Assembly: GCA_020637775.1 (NCBI GenBank)
Contig: JACKJV010000001.1
Span: forward strand, 607,330 to 671,329
DNA length: 64,000 nt
Origin: Brucellaceae bacterium
Lineage (GTDB): Bacteria; Pseudomonadota; Alphaproteobacteria; Rhizobiales; Rhizobiaceae
Reading direction: 5' to 3'
Below are positions 29,507 through 38,220 of the stretch, piece by piece. Below the pieces are notes generated by a model that did not search any database, had not been told where the DNA came from, and was given only the letters and a program-made list of their open reading frames with translations. Position 1 is the first letter of the stretch; every line of letters begins with the position of its first letter. Position numbers and translations under genes: made by a program.

Positions 29507-30246
29507 GAAAGCCCCCGGATGACGAGGATGACGGCGGCGATACCGGCGACGGCCAGCAAGGCGGGACGGTAGCGCTTGTCGAAACGGCCGGCCAGCAGCC
29601 GGGCGACCAGCCAGCCGGCAAGCATGCCCGGCACCATGATGAGCGCCAGCGCCAGATCACGCAAACCCGCCCAGCCGGACAGGTGCAATCCGGCGAGCGA
29701 GAGCAGGCAGCCGATGGCGAAGAAGGCGGCCAGCGTGGGCCGGGCCTGCGCGGCCGGCCTGTCCTGGTAGACGATGGCCAGCGGTGGCGCGCCAACCGAT
29801 GTGATCGTGCCCATGAGGCCGGAAACCGCCGCCATGGACAGCAGGCTGGCCCGGCCGAAGCGCAACCGCCAGCCGGCTATCGAGAGCACGACCGCCAGAC
29901 CCACCATCAGGCCGAAGACCAGCGAAAAGACCTTGCGGTCGGAAATCCAGACGAGGACCGCCGTGGCCACGGCAACGCCGGCAAGACGCCCCAGGGCGGC
30001 TGTCCAGACCTCGGACCAGACGACCGCGTGGCGTTCGTCAAAGGCGGTCCAGGCCGAGGCGGCAAAACCCAGATAGAGGGTCGAGACAGGCACGAGTTCC
30101 GGATCGATCAGCGCCAGCAGGGGCGCGGCGGTGAGGCCGAAACCCATGCCAAGGCCGAATTGCACGACGGCGGCCACCATGGCGATGAGAACGACCGCCG
30201 CGGCGACCCAGGGCGCCGCCGCGACATGGGCAAAGGCATCCTGCAT
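29503..30246 (-). CDS. Sulfite exporter TauE/SafE family membrane protein
   Basis: 247 aa, about eight helices with two repeated halves. The repeat motifs FGLGMGFGLTAAPLLALIDPELVP and MGTITSVGAPPLAIVYQ are typical of TauE/SafE permeases, which export sulfite, sulfonates or other organic anions, though many members have unknown substrates. The ATG at 30246 lies 7 bases after the dctM stop, so it belongs to the TRAP transcript. The next gene overlaps by 4 bases. Context suggests export of an anionic by-product of the imported substrate. Confidence 0.82.
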   Translation of the reverse strand: MQDAFAHVAAAPWVAAAVVLIAMVAAVVQFGLGMGFGLTAAPLLALIDPELVPVSTLYLGFAASAWTAFDERHAVVWSEVWTAALGRLAGVAVATAVLVWISDRKVFSLVFGLMVGLAVVLSIAGWRLRFGRASLLSMAAVSGLMGTITSVGAPPLAIVYQDRPAAQARPTLAAFFAIGCLLSLAGLHLSGWAGLRDLALALIMVPGMLAGWLVARLLAGRFDKRYRPALLAVAGIAAVILVIRGLS

Positions 30247-30253
30247 GCGCGCC

Positions 30254-31564
30254 TCAGGCCGGGCGCTGGCGGATGTTGTCCGGCAGCCAGGTGGCCAGTT
30301 CCGGGAAGGCAATGAGGACGAAGACCATCACCACCATGATGAGGAACATGGGCAATGCGGCACGGGCGATGAAATTCATCTCGTGATGGGTCATGCCCTG
30401 CAGGACGAAAAGGTTGAAGCCGATGGGCGGCGTGATCTGGGCCATTTCCACCACGACCACGATGAAGATGCCGAACCAGATGAAGTCGATGCCGGCCTGG
30501 CGGATCATCGGTTCCACCACCGCCATGGTCAGCACGACGGAGGAGATTCCGTCGAGAAAGCAGCCGAGGATGATGTAGAAGACCAGCAGCGCCATCAGCA
30601 GTTCGAAACGGCTCAGTTCCAGCGAGGCGATGAAATCGGCCAGGCCGCGCGGCAGGCCGGTGAAGCCCATGGACAGCGACAGGAAGGCTGCCCCTGCCAG
30701 GATGAGCGCGATCATGGCGGATGTGCGCACCGCGCCCATCAGGCTTTCGGCAAAGGTGGACAGGGAAAGCGAGCCCTGGGTGGCGGCAAGCACGAGCGCG
30801 CCGATGACGCCGAAGGCAGCGGCCTCCGTGGCCGTGGCATAGCCCAGATACATCGAGCCGATGACGACGAGGATGAGGCTGATGACGGGCAAAAGGAAAC
30901 GCGAATTGCGCACCTTCTGGCCGAAAGTCATCCGCTGTTCCGGGTCCGGCGCGAAGTCTTTCGACACACGCGACATGATGGCGACATAAGCCATGAACAT
31001 GGCGGCCAGGACGAGGCCGGGAACGACACCGGCCATGAAGAGCTTGGTGATCGATTCGTTGATCGTGACACCGTAGACGATGAGGGTGAGCGAGGGCGGA
31101 ATCATCAGGCCCAGCGTGGCCGCACCGGCCAGGGTGCCGATGATCATGCGTTCGGGATAGTTGCGCTTGCGCAGTTCGGGGATCGACATCTTGCCGACCG
31201 TGGTCAGCGTGGCGGCCGAGGAGCCGGATACGGCGGCAAACACGGTACAGCCGACGATGTTGGTATGGACGAGACCGCCGGGCAGCGGCGCCATCCAGGG
31301 CGACAGGCCACGGAACATGTCTTCGGAGAGACGCGTGCGATAGAGGATCTCACCCATCCAGATGAAGAGCGGCAGGGCCGTCAGCGTCCACGAGGACGAG
31401 GCGGTCCAGATCGTCGTGATCATGGCATCGCCGGCCGGGCGGCTGGTGAAAAGCTCCATGCCGACATAGGCAACGCCGAGCAGCGACAGGCCGACCCAGA
31501 CACCTGAACCGAGCAGCAGGAAGAGAACGAAAAGGAAGATTGCGATGGGAGCGAGCTGTTCCAT
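30254..31564 (-). CDS. dctM: TRAP transporter large permease (DctM)
   Basis: 436 aa with about twelve helices. Family segments are FTALPLF-like TLTALPLFIWMGEILYRT, AAVSGSSAATLTTVGKMSIPEL and LGLMIPPSLTLIVYGV. DctM forms the sodium-driven channel that receives solute from the DctP binding protein. It starts 6 bases after dctQ, in the normal P-Q-M order. Confidence 0.94.
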   Translation of the reverse strand: MEQLAPIAIFLFVLFLLLGSGVWVGLSLLGVAYVGMELFTSRPAGDAMITTIWTASSSWTLTALPLFIWMGEILYRTRLSEDMFRGLSPWMAPLPGGLVHTNIVGCTVFAAVSGSSAATLTTVGKMSIPELRKRNYPERMIIGTLAGAATLGLMIPPSLTLIVYGVTINESITKLFMAGVVPGLVLAAMFMAYVAIMSRVSKDFAPDPEQRMTFGQKVRNSRFLLPVISLILVVIGSMYLGYATATEAAAFGVIGALVLAATQGSLSLSTFAESLMGAVRTSAMIALILAGAAFLSLSMGFTGLPRGLADFIASLELSRFELLMALLVFYIILGCFLDGISSVVLTMAVVEPMIRQAGIDFIWFGIFIVVVVEMAQITPPIGFNLFVLQGMTHHEMNFIARAALPMFLIMVVMVFVLIAFPELATWLPDNIRQRPA

Positions 31565-31570
31565 GATGCG

Positions 31571-32104
31571 TCACTCCGCATGGCTCTGGCTGACGGCATC
31601 GGTGGTGATGCCATGCGCGCCGGTGAAGACAAGGCGGACCAGATGGTCCCAGAAGGCGATGGCGAGCAACACCGTTCCCGCCACCATGGAAATCTGCGGG
31701 ATCCAGACCGGCGTGGCATCGAGGCCCTGGCTGATGTCGTTCAGCTTCCAGGACCACCAGGCACCGCGCACGGCATACCAGGCGAAATAGGTGGATGCCG
31801 CCGTGCCGATGGCGAAACACCACAGTTCGCCCCAGAACCGCTTTTCGCCAAGGGCATGAAGAAACAGCGAAACGCGGATATGGGCTCCATGATTCAGCGC
31901 ATAGGCGAAGGCGAAGAAAGAGGCCCCCGCCATGCAATAGCCGGCATAGTCGGTCGCGCCGGGAAAGACGTGGCCGGTCCAGCGCGCCAGCATCTGCGCC
32001 ACGATCAGCGCGAGAATGGCCACGGTGAAGAAGGCGGCGATGATACCCCCGGCCAGGTAAAGGGCATCGAGAATGCGGCGAAGCGCGCGGCCTGCGGCGA
32101 GCAT
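31571..32104 (-). CDS. dctQ: TRAP transporter small permease (DctQ)
   Basis: 177 aa with four helices and the DctQ-type pattern (FTVAILALIVAQMLARWTGHVFPGATDYAGY). It partners the large permease in the inner membrane. The ATG at 32104 is 92 bp after dctP, and this gap carries a GC hairpin that may reduce expression relative to the binding protein. Confidence 0.9.
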   Translation of the reverse strand: MLAAGRALRRILDALYLAGGIIAAFFTVAILALIVAQMLARWTGHVFPGATDYAGYCMAGASFFAFAYALNHGAHIRVSLFLHALGEKRFWGELWCFAIGTAASTYFAWYAVRGAWWSWKLNDISQGLDATPVWIPQISMVAGTVLLAIAFWDHLVRLVFTGAHGITTDAVSQSHAE

Positions 32105-32159
32105 GGCTGTCCCCCCTTGCGCAGTCGGCTTGTCTGGAGCGTGAAGCGGCGAAAGAGAA

Positions 32160-32187
32160 GGGCCGGCGAACTGCCCGCCGCCGGCCC
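32160..32187 (-). other. Hairpin between dctP and dctQ
   Basis: GGGCCGGC (32160-32167) and GCCGGCCC (32180-32187) make an 8-bp stem with a 12-base loop, just after the dctP stop codon on the minus strand. No T-run follows. Such hairpins often protect a binding-protein message or partly stop transcription before the permease genes. Confidence 0.45.
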
Positions 32188-32196
32188 GTCAACGGC

Positions 32197-33171
32197 TTAC
32201 TGGTTCTTGTAAGCCTCGACGATGGCCTTGCCGTCGTCGCCGGCCTTGTCCAGCCATTCCTGCGTCATCGTCTCGCCGACGGCCTTCAGGCCGTTCATCA
32301 GCTCGTCGCTGGCGCGCTCGACGGTCATGCCGTTTTCCTTCAGGCCGTTGAGCGTGAACTGGGTGTAGTCCTTCGAGCGGGCAAGACCCTGTTCTGCGGC
32401 CTTGGCGGCGCAATCGTTCATGGCCGTCTTGGTGGCATCGTCGAGGCCATTCCAGGCGTCCATGTTGACGAACACGGCGTTGCGCGGCAGCCAGGCGTCA
32501 ACCTCGTAGAAGTTGGAAAGCTGTTCCCACACCTTGCGGTCATAGCCGGTTGCGCCGGACGAGATGAAGCTCTCGGCAACGCCGGTGGCCAGCGCCTGGC
32601 TCAGTTCCGCCGCCTCGACCTGCACCGGCAGCATGCCGGTCAGTTCCGCCATGCGGGCCGTCGCGGTGGAGTAGGAGCGGAACTTGACGCCCTTGAGGTC
32701 GTCCACGCTGCTGATCGGCTTGTTGATGTAGAGCCCCTGGGGCGGCCACGGCACCGAATAGAGATAGTGCAGGTTGTCGCCGGCCAGGACCTTGCTCACA
32801 TAGGGTTCGGCGATCGACCACAGCTTTTCGTGCTGGTCGAAGGAGGAGACGAGGAAGGGAATGGAATCCACCTCGTAGAGCGGGTTCTCATTGCCATGGG
32901 CCGAAAGCAGGCGCTCGCCGATATTGGCCTGGCCGGTCTGCACGGCGCGCTTGATCTCGTTGCCCTTGAACAACGAGCCGGAGGGGTGGGTGACGATCTC
33001 CAGGTCGCCGCCCGTGGCTTCCGTCACGCATTTGGCGAATTCGGCGCCGACCTCGGAGTGGAAATTGGTGGCCGCATAGGCCATCGGCATGTCCCACTTC
33101 TCGGCCTGGGCCGCGGTTGCGGCCACCGTGGTCATGGCCGTGGCGGCCAGCAGTCTTGCAAGTGTCTTCAT
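32197..33171 (-). CDS. dctP: TRAP transporter periplasmic binding protein (DctP)
   Basis: 324 aa with a signal peptide (MKTLARLLAATAMTTVAATA, cleaved near AQA-EK). The ligand-binding fold is recognisable from HSEVGAEFAKCVTEATGG, EIKRAVQTGQANIGE and VEAAELSQALATGVAESF. In this family a conserved arginine clamps the ligand carboxylate; the Arg in VKFRSYS fits. The substrate is therefore probably a small organic acid, identity unknown. ATG at 33171 follows GGGAG. The gene lies 61 bp after the DadA-like gene. Confidence 0.92.
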   Translation of the reverse strand: MKTLARLLAATAMTTVAATAAQAEKWDMPMAYAATNFHSEVGAEFAKCVTEATGGDLEIVTHPSGSLFKGNEIKRAVQTGQANIGERLLSAHGNENPLYEVDSIPFLVSSFDQHEKLWSIAEPYVSKVLAGDNLHYLYSVPWPPQGLYINKPISSVDDLKGVKFRSYSTATARMAELTGMLPVQVEAAELSQALATGVAESFISSGATGYDRKVWEQLSNFYEVDAWLPRNAVFVNMDAWNGLDDATKTAMNDCAAKAAEQGLARSKDYTQFTLNGLKENGMTVERASDELMNGLKAVGETMTQEWLDKAGDDGKAIVEAYKNQ

Positions 33172-33232
33172 GTCAGTCTCCCATTTCGGTTGGTGTTGAT
33201 CGTTTCTTGTTCTTGTTGTCTGCGTGGAGCGC

Positions 33233-34492
33233 CTATTCAAACCGCGATGGCGAATAGGGCGCAAGATCCATGTTGGGTGTTCTGCCTGCCACAAGCTGCG
33301 CCAGCACCCGCCCGGTCTTCGGCCCGCCGGTCAGGCCGACATGGTCATGCCCGAAACCAAGGAATGCGCCGGGCACCCCGGGCACCTCGCCGATGACAGG
33401 GATGGAATCGGCGATCGCCGGGCGATGGCCCATCCATTCGCGCGTCTCCTTCCATTCGAGGCCCGGAATGGCGGCGCGCACATTGGCCTCCAGCAGCCGG
33501 AATGGCGCGCGCGAGGCGGGCGCTTCCAGTCCGCCGAACTCGACGATGCCGGCCAGGCGCAACCGGCCTTCCATGGGCGTGACGACAAACTTGCCCGAGG
33601 CCACGGCAACCGGAGAGCGCGGCGTGATGTTCGGCTCCCACAATTCCAGATGATAGCCGCGCTCGGTCTCGATGGGCACCCTGACACCCAGTCTGGCGGC
33701 CAGCGGGCCGGACCAGACGCCGGTCGCGACGACGGCGGCATCGCACTCTATCGTTTCACCCCCGGCGCGGACGCCTGTCACCCGGCCGTTTTCCCGCACG
33801 ATGTCCGTCACATCGGCCTTGAGCACGCGCGCGCCCTGGCGTTCGGCATGGGCGGCGAGATCCTTCACATATTGCCCGGGATCGCGGATAACGCCATGGT
33901 CCTTCAGCCGCACCGCGCAATCGAGGGCGGGTCCATAGGCGGAATCGTAGTCCGTAAAGTCCCTGCCTTCAAGAACGTCCCAGGTGAAGCCGTGCTCCTT
34001 CCGGATCGACCAGCCGAACGCATCGCTCTCGAAATGGGCGCGATCGTTGTAGAGGAAAAGATAGTCGGACGGCCGGATCCATTTTTCCGCCCCGGTTCCG
34101 GTAGCCAGCGCCTGGTGATCGGCGAGGCTGTCGCCAATGATCGGAAAGAGCGCAGCGGCACGCCGCTTCACGGCATCGGCATTGGCATGGCCGAGATAGC
34201 GGATGAGCCAGGGCAAAAGCTTCGGCAGGTAGCCCCACTTCAGGAACAGCGGCTGGCGCGGGTCGAACAGCATGCGCGGCGCCTTGCCGATGAGCCCCGG
34301 GACGGTGACCGGGACGACGGAGCAGGAGGCCAGCACGCCGCCATTGCCGAAGCTGGTTCCCTCGCCCGGTCCGGCGCGGTCGATCAGGATGACGTCATGG
34401 CCGTCACGTTGCAGCCATATCGCCGTCGAGACACCGACAATGCCGGCGCCGATCACCGCAACGGTCCTGCCTTTCCGCTCGCTGGCATCCAT
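33233..34492 (-). CDS. FAD-dependent oxidoreductase, D-amino acid dehydrogenase (DadA)-like
   Basis: 419 aa DAO-family flavoenzyme. The FAD dinucleotide motif is VAVIGAGIVGVSTAIWLQRD, followed by GTSFGNGGVLASCSVVP. The C-terminal FAD-binding segment is GFGHDHVGLTGGPKTGRVLA. DadA-type enzymes oxidise D-amino acids or proline-like amines to the imino or oxo acid and pass electrons to the respiratory chain. In this cluster it probably oxidises the amine form of the imported substrate. Start 34492 is chosen for the motif-proximal N-terminus. A 77-bp AT-richer gap precedes it and may hold a second promoter. Confidence 0.85.
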   Translation of the reverse strand: MDASERKGRTVAVIGAGIVGVSTAIWLQRDGHDVILIDRAGPGEGTSFGNGGVLASCSVVPVTVPGLIGKAPRMLFDPRQPLFLKWGYLPKLLPWLIRYLGHANADAVKRRAAALFPIIGDSLADHQALATGTGAEKWIRPSDYLFLYNDRAHFESDAFGWSIRKEHGFTWDVLEGRDFTDYDSAYGPALDCAVRLKDHGVIRDPGQYVKDLAAHAERQGARVLKADVTDIVRENGRVTGVRAGGETIECDAAVVATGVWSGPLAARLGVRVPIETERGYHLELWEPNITPRSPVAVASGKFVVTPMEGRLRLAGIVEFGGLEAPASRAPFRLLEANVRAAIPGLEWKETREWMGHRPAIADSIPVIGEVPGVPGAFLGFGHDHVGLTGGPKTGRVLAQLVAGRTPNMDLAPYSPSRFE

Positions 34493-34569
34493 TCCTGTTC
34501 CGTCCCCTTCCCCGGCTCCTGCGGTTTCCTGAGCATGATCGTGACACACGTCAAGAATTTGTCAATAAA

Positions 34570-35709
34570 TTATCGATGTTCTGATGCGGCCATGCTGTAG
34601 TGCCGGACTTTCGCCATGTCCGGCCCGATGCCCAGTCCCGGCCCCGGCGGCAGCATGACATGGCCGCCGCTGACGGGGAACGGTGTCTCGAGCAGATCCC
34701 CTGCCAAGAAATACCGCGCCTGGTAAAACTCGCAGCCCAGCGTGATTTCGGGCGTGGCGGCAATCATGTGTGCCCCGGCCAGATGCGCAAGCCCGGTCTC
34801 GAACATGTCGCCTCCATAGGCTGAAAGGCCGGCCTCAGCCGCCATGCGCGCCACGGCTTGCGCCCGCTTCAGACCGCCTGTCTTCATGATCTTGACCGAG
34901 ACACCGTCGCAAATCCCCTCCCGGGCGGCGCGCTCCATGTCCTCGGGGCCGAACACGCTTTCGTCGGCCAGCAGCGGCACATCCAGCTTCATGCGCAAAT
35001 CAGCCATGGTCGCCCAATCGCCGGCGGCGACCGGCTGTTCTATGAAATCGGGCATGAAACCGGCGATCTCGGGCACCTGTTCGAGAGCCGCCTGACGGGA
35101 AAGACCCTGATTGTAATCGATGCGGACTTGCATGGCGGGATGATGCTCGCGAATCCATTCCAGCCGCATCAGGTCGAAGGCATGGCCGGCAAAGCCGGTC
35201 TTCAGCTTGACGATGCCCACCGCATCCGCCGCCAACCGCTCCAGCAGCGCCTTGTCGGCTTCGAAATCGGGGTTTGCGATGGAGCAGGAGAGCGGGATCG
35301 GCGCCGGATCATCGCCACCGCCAAGCATGGCGCAGACGCGGCGGCCGGTGAGCCTCCCGGCCAGATCGTGCAAGGCGGAATCCAGCGCCGCCTTGGCCTC
35401 GGTGCAGTGGACCACGGCGCGGCTGGCATCGGTGAGAATGGCCGCCATGTCCGCCACCGGCCGGCCGATGACATGTGGGCGCATGTAACGGTCCAGCGCG
35501 GCGAAACTGGCTTCCGGCGAGCCGGTGAAGACCACCCAGGGCGCGGCCTCGCCGAAACCTTCGGTGCCGTCTTCGGCCGTCAGGCGCAGGATGATGACCT
35601 CGACCTTGCCCGCGATCGCACCGATACCGTGGTCGCGCCGCCCGGTGACCGGCAAGGCACAATGCCAGACGTCGAAGCCGGTGACCGGCTGAGCGAGACC
35701 ACCCGACAT
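34570..35709 (-). CDS. Mandelate racemase/muconate-lactonizing enzyme (enolase superfamily)
   Basis: 379 aa. Capping domain then a TIM-like barrel. Barrel residues of the muconate-cycloisomerase subgroup are visible: the K-x-K motif in VKLKTGF, metal ligands in RIDYNQG, IEQPV and LADES, and the second catalytic lysine in SVKIMKTGG. Two lysines facing each other support racemisation, epimerisation, syn-dehydration or cycloisomerisation of an alpha-acid carbon. Hydroxyproline dehydratases and dipeptide epimerases are possible relatives, but the substrate cannot be read from sequence. The ATG at 35709 overlaps the ThDP gene stop (TGATG); an ATG at 35721 is an alternative. Confidence 0.88.
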   Translation of the reverse strand: MSGGLAQPVTGFDVWHCALPVTGRRDHGIGAIAGKVEVIILRLTAEDGTEGFGEAAPWVVFTGSPEASFAALDRYMRPHVIGRPVADMAAILTDASRAVVHCTEAKAALDSALHDLAGRLTGRRVCAMLGGGDDPAPIPLSCSIANPDFEADKALLERLAADAVGIVKLKTGFAGHAFDLMRLEWIREHHPAMQVRIDYNQGLSRQAALEQVPEIAGFMPDFIEQPVAAGDWATMADLRMKLDVPLLADESVFGPEDMERAAREGICDGVSVKIMKTGGLKRAQAVARMAAEAGLSAYGGDMFETGLAHLAGAHMIAATPEITLGCEFYQARYFLAGDLLETPFPVSGGHVMLPPGPGLGIGPDMAKVRHYSMAASEHR

Positions 35710-37406
35710 CAGGCCACCCATTCGGAGACGGGGGCAGCGGCATCCTGCAACGGCTGGGCGATGACATCGACCAGGGTCGGGCCGTCATGGGCAAGTGCCT
35801 GCCGCAGGACGCCTTCCAGTTCGTCCGGGTCTTCGACCCGCCATGCCTTCACGCCGAAGGCGGCGGCGACGGCGGCATGATCGGTGCGGGAGAAATCGAC
35901 ATTGTGATAGCGCCCGCCAAAGCCGGATTTCTGGCCGGCCTTGATCCAGCCGAAGACGGAATTGGAGAAGACGATGGAGGTGATCGGCATGTTGTAGCGG
36001 CAGATCGTCTCGAACTCGCCGCAGCAGAAGCCGAAGGAGCCGTCGCCCATGACCGCAACGGTCTTGGCGGATGGGCGGCCGACATGAGCGCCCATGGCAG
36101 CGGCGAGCGCGTAACCCAGCGCGCCATGGGCACGGTTGGTGATGAAGTGGCGGCCGGCCTTCGGCCAGCGGTAATGCGCGGAAAAATAGGGACAGGGCGT
36201 GCCGGGGTCGGCGACGATGGTGGCGTCGTCATCGAGCAGATGTTGCAGCGTGGCGACGACCCGTTCGGGACGGATGGGCCTCTCGCCGCTTTGCGCCAGC
36301 GGCCGGAAATCAGAGAGCTTGGCCTGCCATGCGGCAGCGGCGCGCGCCGCGCCGCCCTGCCCGTTGCGATTCTCCCTTGCCTCGACGGCTTTCACCAGGG
36401 CTTCCAGCGCCAGGCGTGCATCGGCGGCAATCGCCACATCCGGCTTGTAGTTGGCGCCGATGACCTCGGGATCGCTGTCGATGTGGACGATGGCGACGCC
36501 CGGTCGCGGCGAGCGCCAGCGCTCCGTCGTCACCGAACCGGCCCGGCAACCGATGAAAAGCACGAGATCGGCCTCGTCGATCACGGCACGGGTGGCCGGA
36601 ACGCCGCCATTGGACCCCACGACACCCAGCGCATGGCTGTGCGTCTCGGCGATGATGCCCTGGCCGGAGACAGACGTGGCGACCGGGAGATCGAGCAGCC
36701 GCGCCAACTTTTCCACGGCCTCGAACGCGCCGGCGATGACCGGCCCGCCGCCGCAAATGACGACTGCCCTGCGGGCGGCGCAAAGCCGGTCAGCGGCCTC
36801 TTCGACGGCACCTGCCTCGGGTGCCGCCGGCAGGGCGGGGAAGCGCTGATGGCCGGGATCGACCCAGATTTCAGCCGGATCGACCGCGCCCTTCTGCGTA
36901 TCGAAGGGCAGTGCGAGATGGGCCGCGCCCGGGCGACCGGTGGTCATGGCGCGGAAGGCGGCGCGCATCATGGATGGCAAGCGCGCGGCATCGTCGAGCG
37001 AGGCGTTCCACTTGGTCAGCGGGCGAAACAGCGCCACCTGGTCCAGTTCGGTCAGGGGATAGCGCCCGCGCGAAGCGGTGGAAACATCCGTGGTGATGGC
37101 AAGCACCGGCACGGAACTCTCGTTGGCTTCCACGAGGCCGGGCAGGATATAGGTCGCGCCGCCGCCGGACGGGCCTTCACAGACGCCGGGCCTGCCGGTC
37201 ACGCGGGCATAGCCGTCGGCCATGTAGGCGGCATGGCGTTCGTCACGGGTCAGGATATGGATCATGCCATGATCGAGCGTGGCCATGGCATCATAGAAGG
37301 GCAGCGAGGTGTCTCCGCACAGGCCGAAGACATGACGCACGCCGTGGACCTGCAGCATCCGCACCGTGGCCTCTGCGCCCGTCATCTGGTTCGACCCGTA
37401 ATCCAC
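35709..37406 (-). CDS. Acetolactate-synthase-like thiamine-diphosphate enzyme
   Basis: 565 aa with the three-domain layout of the pyruvate oxidase/acetolactate synthase family. The catalytic Glu lies in [19 protein letters not shown], the ThDP/Mg motif is [19 protein letters not shown] with a later Asn, and the central domain holds [16 protein letters not shown]. It probably decarboxylates or ligates a 2-oxo acid; the exact reaction is unknown. The GTG at 37406 has GGAGAG upstream and is preferred; the ATG at 37385 ([11 protein letters not shown]) is the alternative. First gene of the minus-strand cluster, with promoter and GntR operator upstream. Confidence 0.88.
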   Translation of the reverse strand: MDYGSNQMTGAEATVRMLQVHGVRHVFGLCGDTSLPFYDAMATLDHGMIHILTRDERHAAYMADGYARVTGRPGVCEGPSGGGATYILPGLVEANESSVPVLAITTDVSTASRGRYPLTELDQVALFRPLTKWNASLDDAARLPSMMRAAFRAMTTGRPGAAHLALPFDTQKGAVDPAEIWVDPGHQRFPALPAAPEAGAVEEAADRLCAARRAVVICGGGPVIAGAFEAVEKLARLLDLPVATSVSGQGIIAETHSHALGVVGSNGGVPATRAVIDEADLVLFIGCRAGSVTTERWRSPRPGVAIVHIDSDPEVIGANYKPDVAIAADARLALEALVKAVEARENRNGQGGAARAAAAWQAKLSDFRPLAQSGERPIRPERVVATLQHLLDDDATIVADPGTPCPYFSAHYRWPKAGRHFITNRAHGALGYALAAAMGAHVGRPSAKTVAVMGDGSFGFCCGEFETICRYNMPITSIVFSNSVFGWIKAGQKSGFGGRYHNVDFSRTDHAAVAAAFGVKAWRVEDPDELEGVLRQALAHDGPTLVDVIAQPLQDAAAPVSEWVA

Positions 37407-37439
37407 TGCCGCTCTCTCCGTGGTTGCCTGCGCACAATC

Positions 37440-37457
37440 CTGTATACAGTTCTGTAT
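37440..37457. promoter_or_regulatory. Operator-like overlapping palindromes between the ThDP and gntR genes
   Basis: CTGTATACAG (37440-37449) is a perfect palindrome and ATACAGTTCTGTAT (37444-37457) is a second one overlapping it. TGTATACA-type palindromes are common GntR/FadR-family sites. They overlap the -10 of the divergent promoter, so repression of the minus-strand operon and self-control of gntR are likely. Confidence 0.65.
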
Positions 37458-37484
37458 CTTGCGAAGTGCCGCCGGCTGTGTCAA
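37455..37484 (-). promoter_or_regulatory. Sigma70-type promoter of the minus-strand catabolic operon
   Basis: Read on the minus strand, a consensus -35 TTGACA (37479-37484) and a -10 AAGATA (37455-37460) are separated by 18 bases. It points toward the ThDP gene and overlaps the operator palindrome. Confidence 0.55.
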
Positions 37485-37515
37485 GAAGCCGGAACGCGTG
37501 GAGGGCAGGCGCAGC

Positions 37516-38220
37516 ATGAGCGAAGGCCGGGTCGAGGCGCTCTACAGGCGGCTCAAGGAAATGGCGGTCAATTTCGGCATCCGCCCGGGCGAGCGGATCA
37601 ACGAGGTCCAGCTTGCCCGCGACCTCGACGCCAGCCGCACACCGCTGCGCGAGGCGCTGAACCGGCTGGTCGCCGAGCAACTCATCGATTTCCAGCCCGG
37701 CAAGGGCTTCTTCTGCCGCGAACTCGATCCGCAACGCATCTTCGAGCTCTACGAAATACGCGAAGTGCTGGAGGCGGCTGCCGTTCGCCTCGCCTGCCAG
37801 CGGGCCGGCGACAGCGACATCGCGGCATTGCGGGACGCACTCTATGCCCATGGTCTCGACTATGCCGGCAAGACCATCGGGGCGGTGGTGGAGCATGACG
37901 AGGCCTTTCACATCGGCATCGCACGCATGACCGGAAACGGCGAAATCGTGCGCCAGCTCGCTTCGGTCAACGAGCGCATCCGCTTCATCCGCTGGATCGA
38001 CATGCGGCTGAGGGTGCAGCATACCAAGGGCGAACACCGCCAGATCATGCAAGCCCTGGAGCGTCGCGACGCCGATGCGGCCGAGGCGCTGATGCGCCAG
38101 CATATCGTCAAGCGCATGGACCAGATCGTGGTGGCGGTGAGGGAAGGCTACTCAAGCATCTATGTCAGCGGGCCGGAGGAAATCTTCGCGCATCGCGTCG
38201 TATCGGAGGAAGAGACATGA
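37516..38220 (+). CDS. GntR-family regulator, FadR/FCD subfamily
   Basis: 234 aa. N-terminal winged helix (RPGERINEVQLARDLDASRTPLREALNRL, about residues 22-50) and an all-helical FCD ligand domain with the metal-site pattern EHDEAFHIGIA and later HTKGEHRQIM. FCD regulators respond to small carboxylic acids. The gene is divergent from the ThDP operon and overlaps the next gene by ATGA, so it most likely controls both sides. ATG at 37516 follows GAGGGCAGG. Confidence 0.9.
   Translation: MSEGRVEALYRRLKEMAVNFGIRPGERINEVQLARDLDASRTPLREALNRLVAEQLIDFQPGKGFFCRELDPQRIFELYEIREVLEAAAVRLACQRAGDSDIAALRDALYAHGLDYAGKTIGAVVEHDEAFHIGIARMTGNGEIVRQLASVNERIRFIRWIDMRLRVQHTKGEHRQIMQALERRDADAAEALMRQHIVKRMDQIVVAVREGYSSIYVSGPEEIFAHRVVSEEET

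Noticed and set aside
27086..29572. An 828-codon plus-strand open frame across the ynjBC/BASS region
   Set aside because: It is antisense to three genes with clear family motifs and shows no domain pattern itself.
35709..37406. ThDP enzyme read as sulfoacetaldehyde acetyltransferase (Xsc)
   Set aside because: The TauE/SafE neighbour made this tempting, but I could not see Xsc-specific segments, and no phosphotransacetylase or taurine genes are near. Kept as acetolactate-synthase-like.
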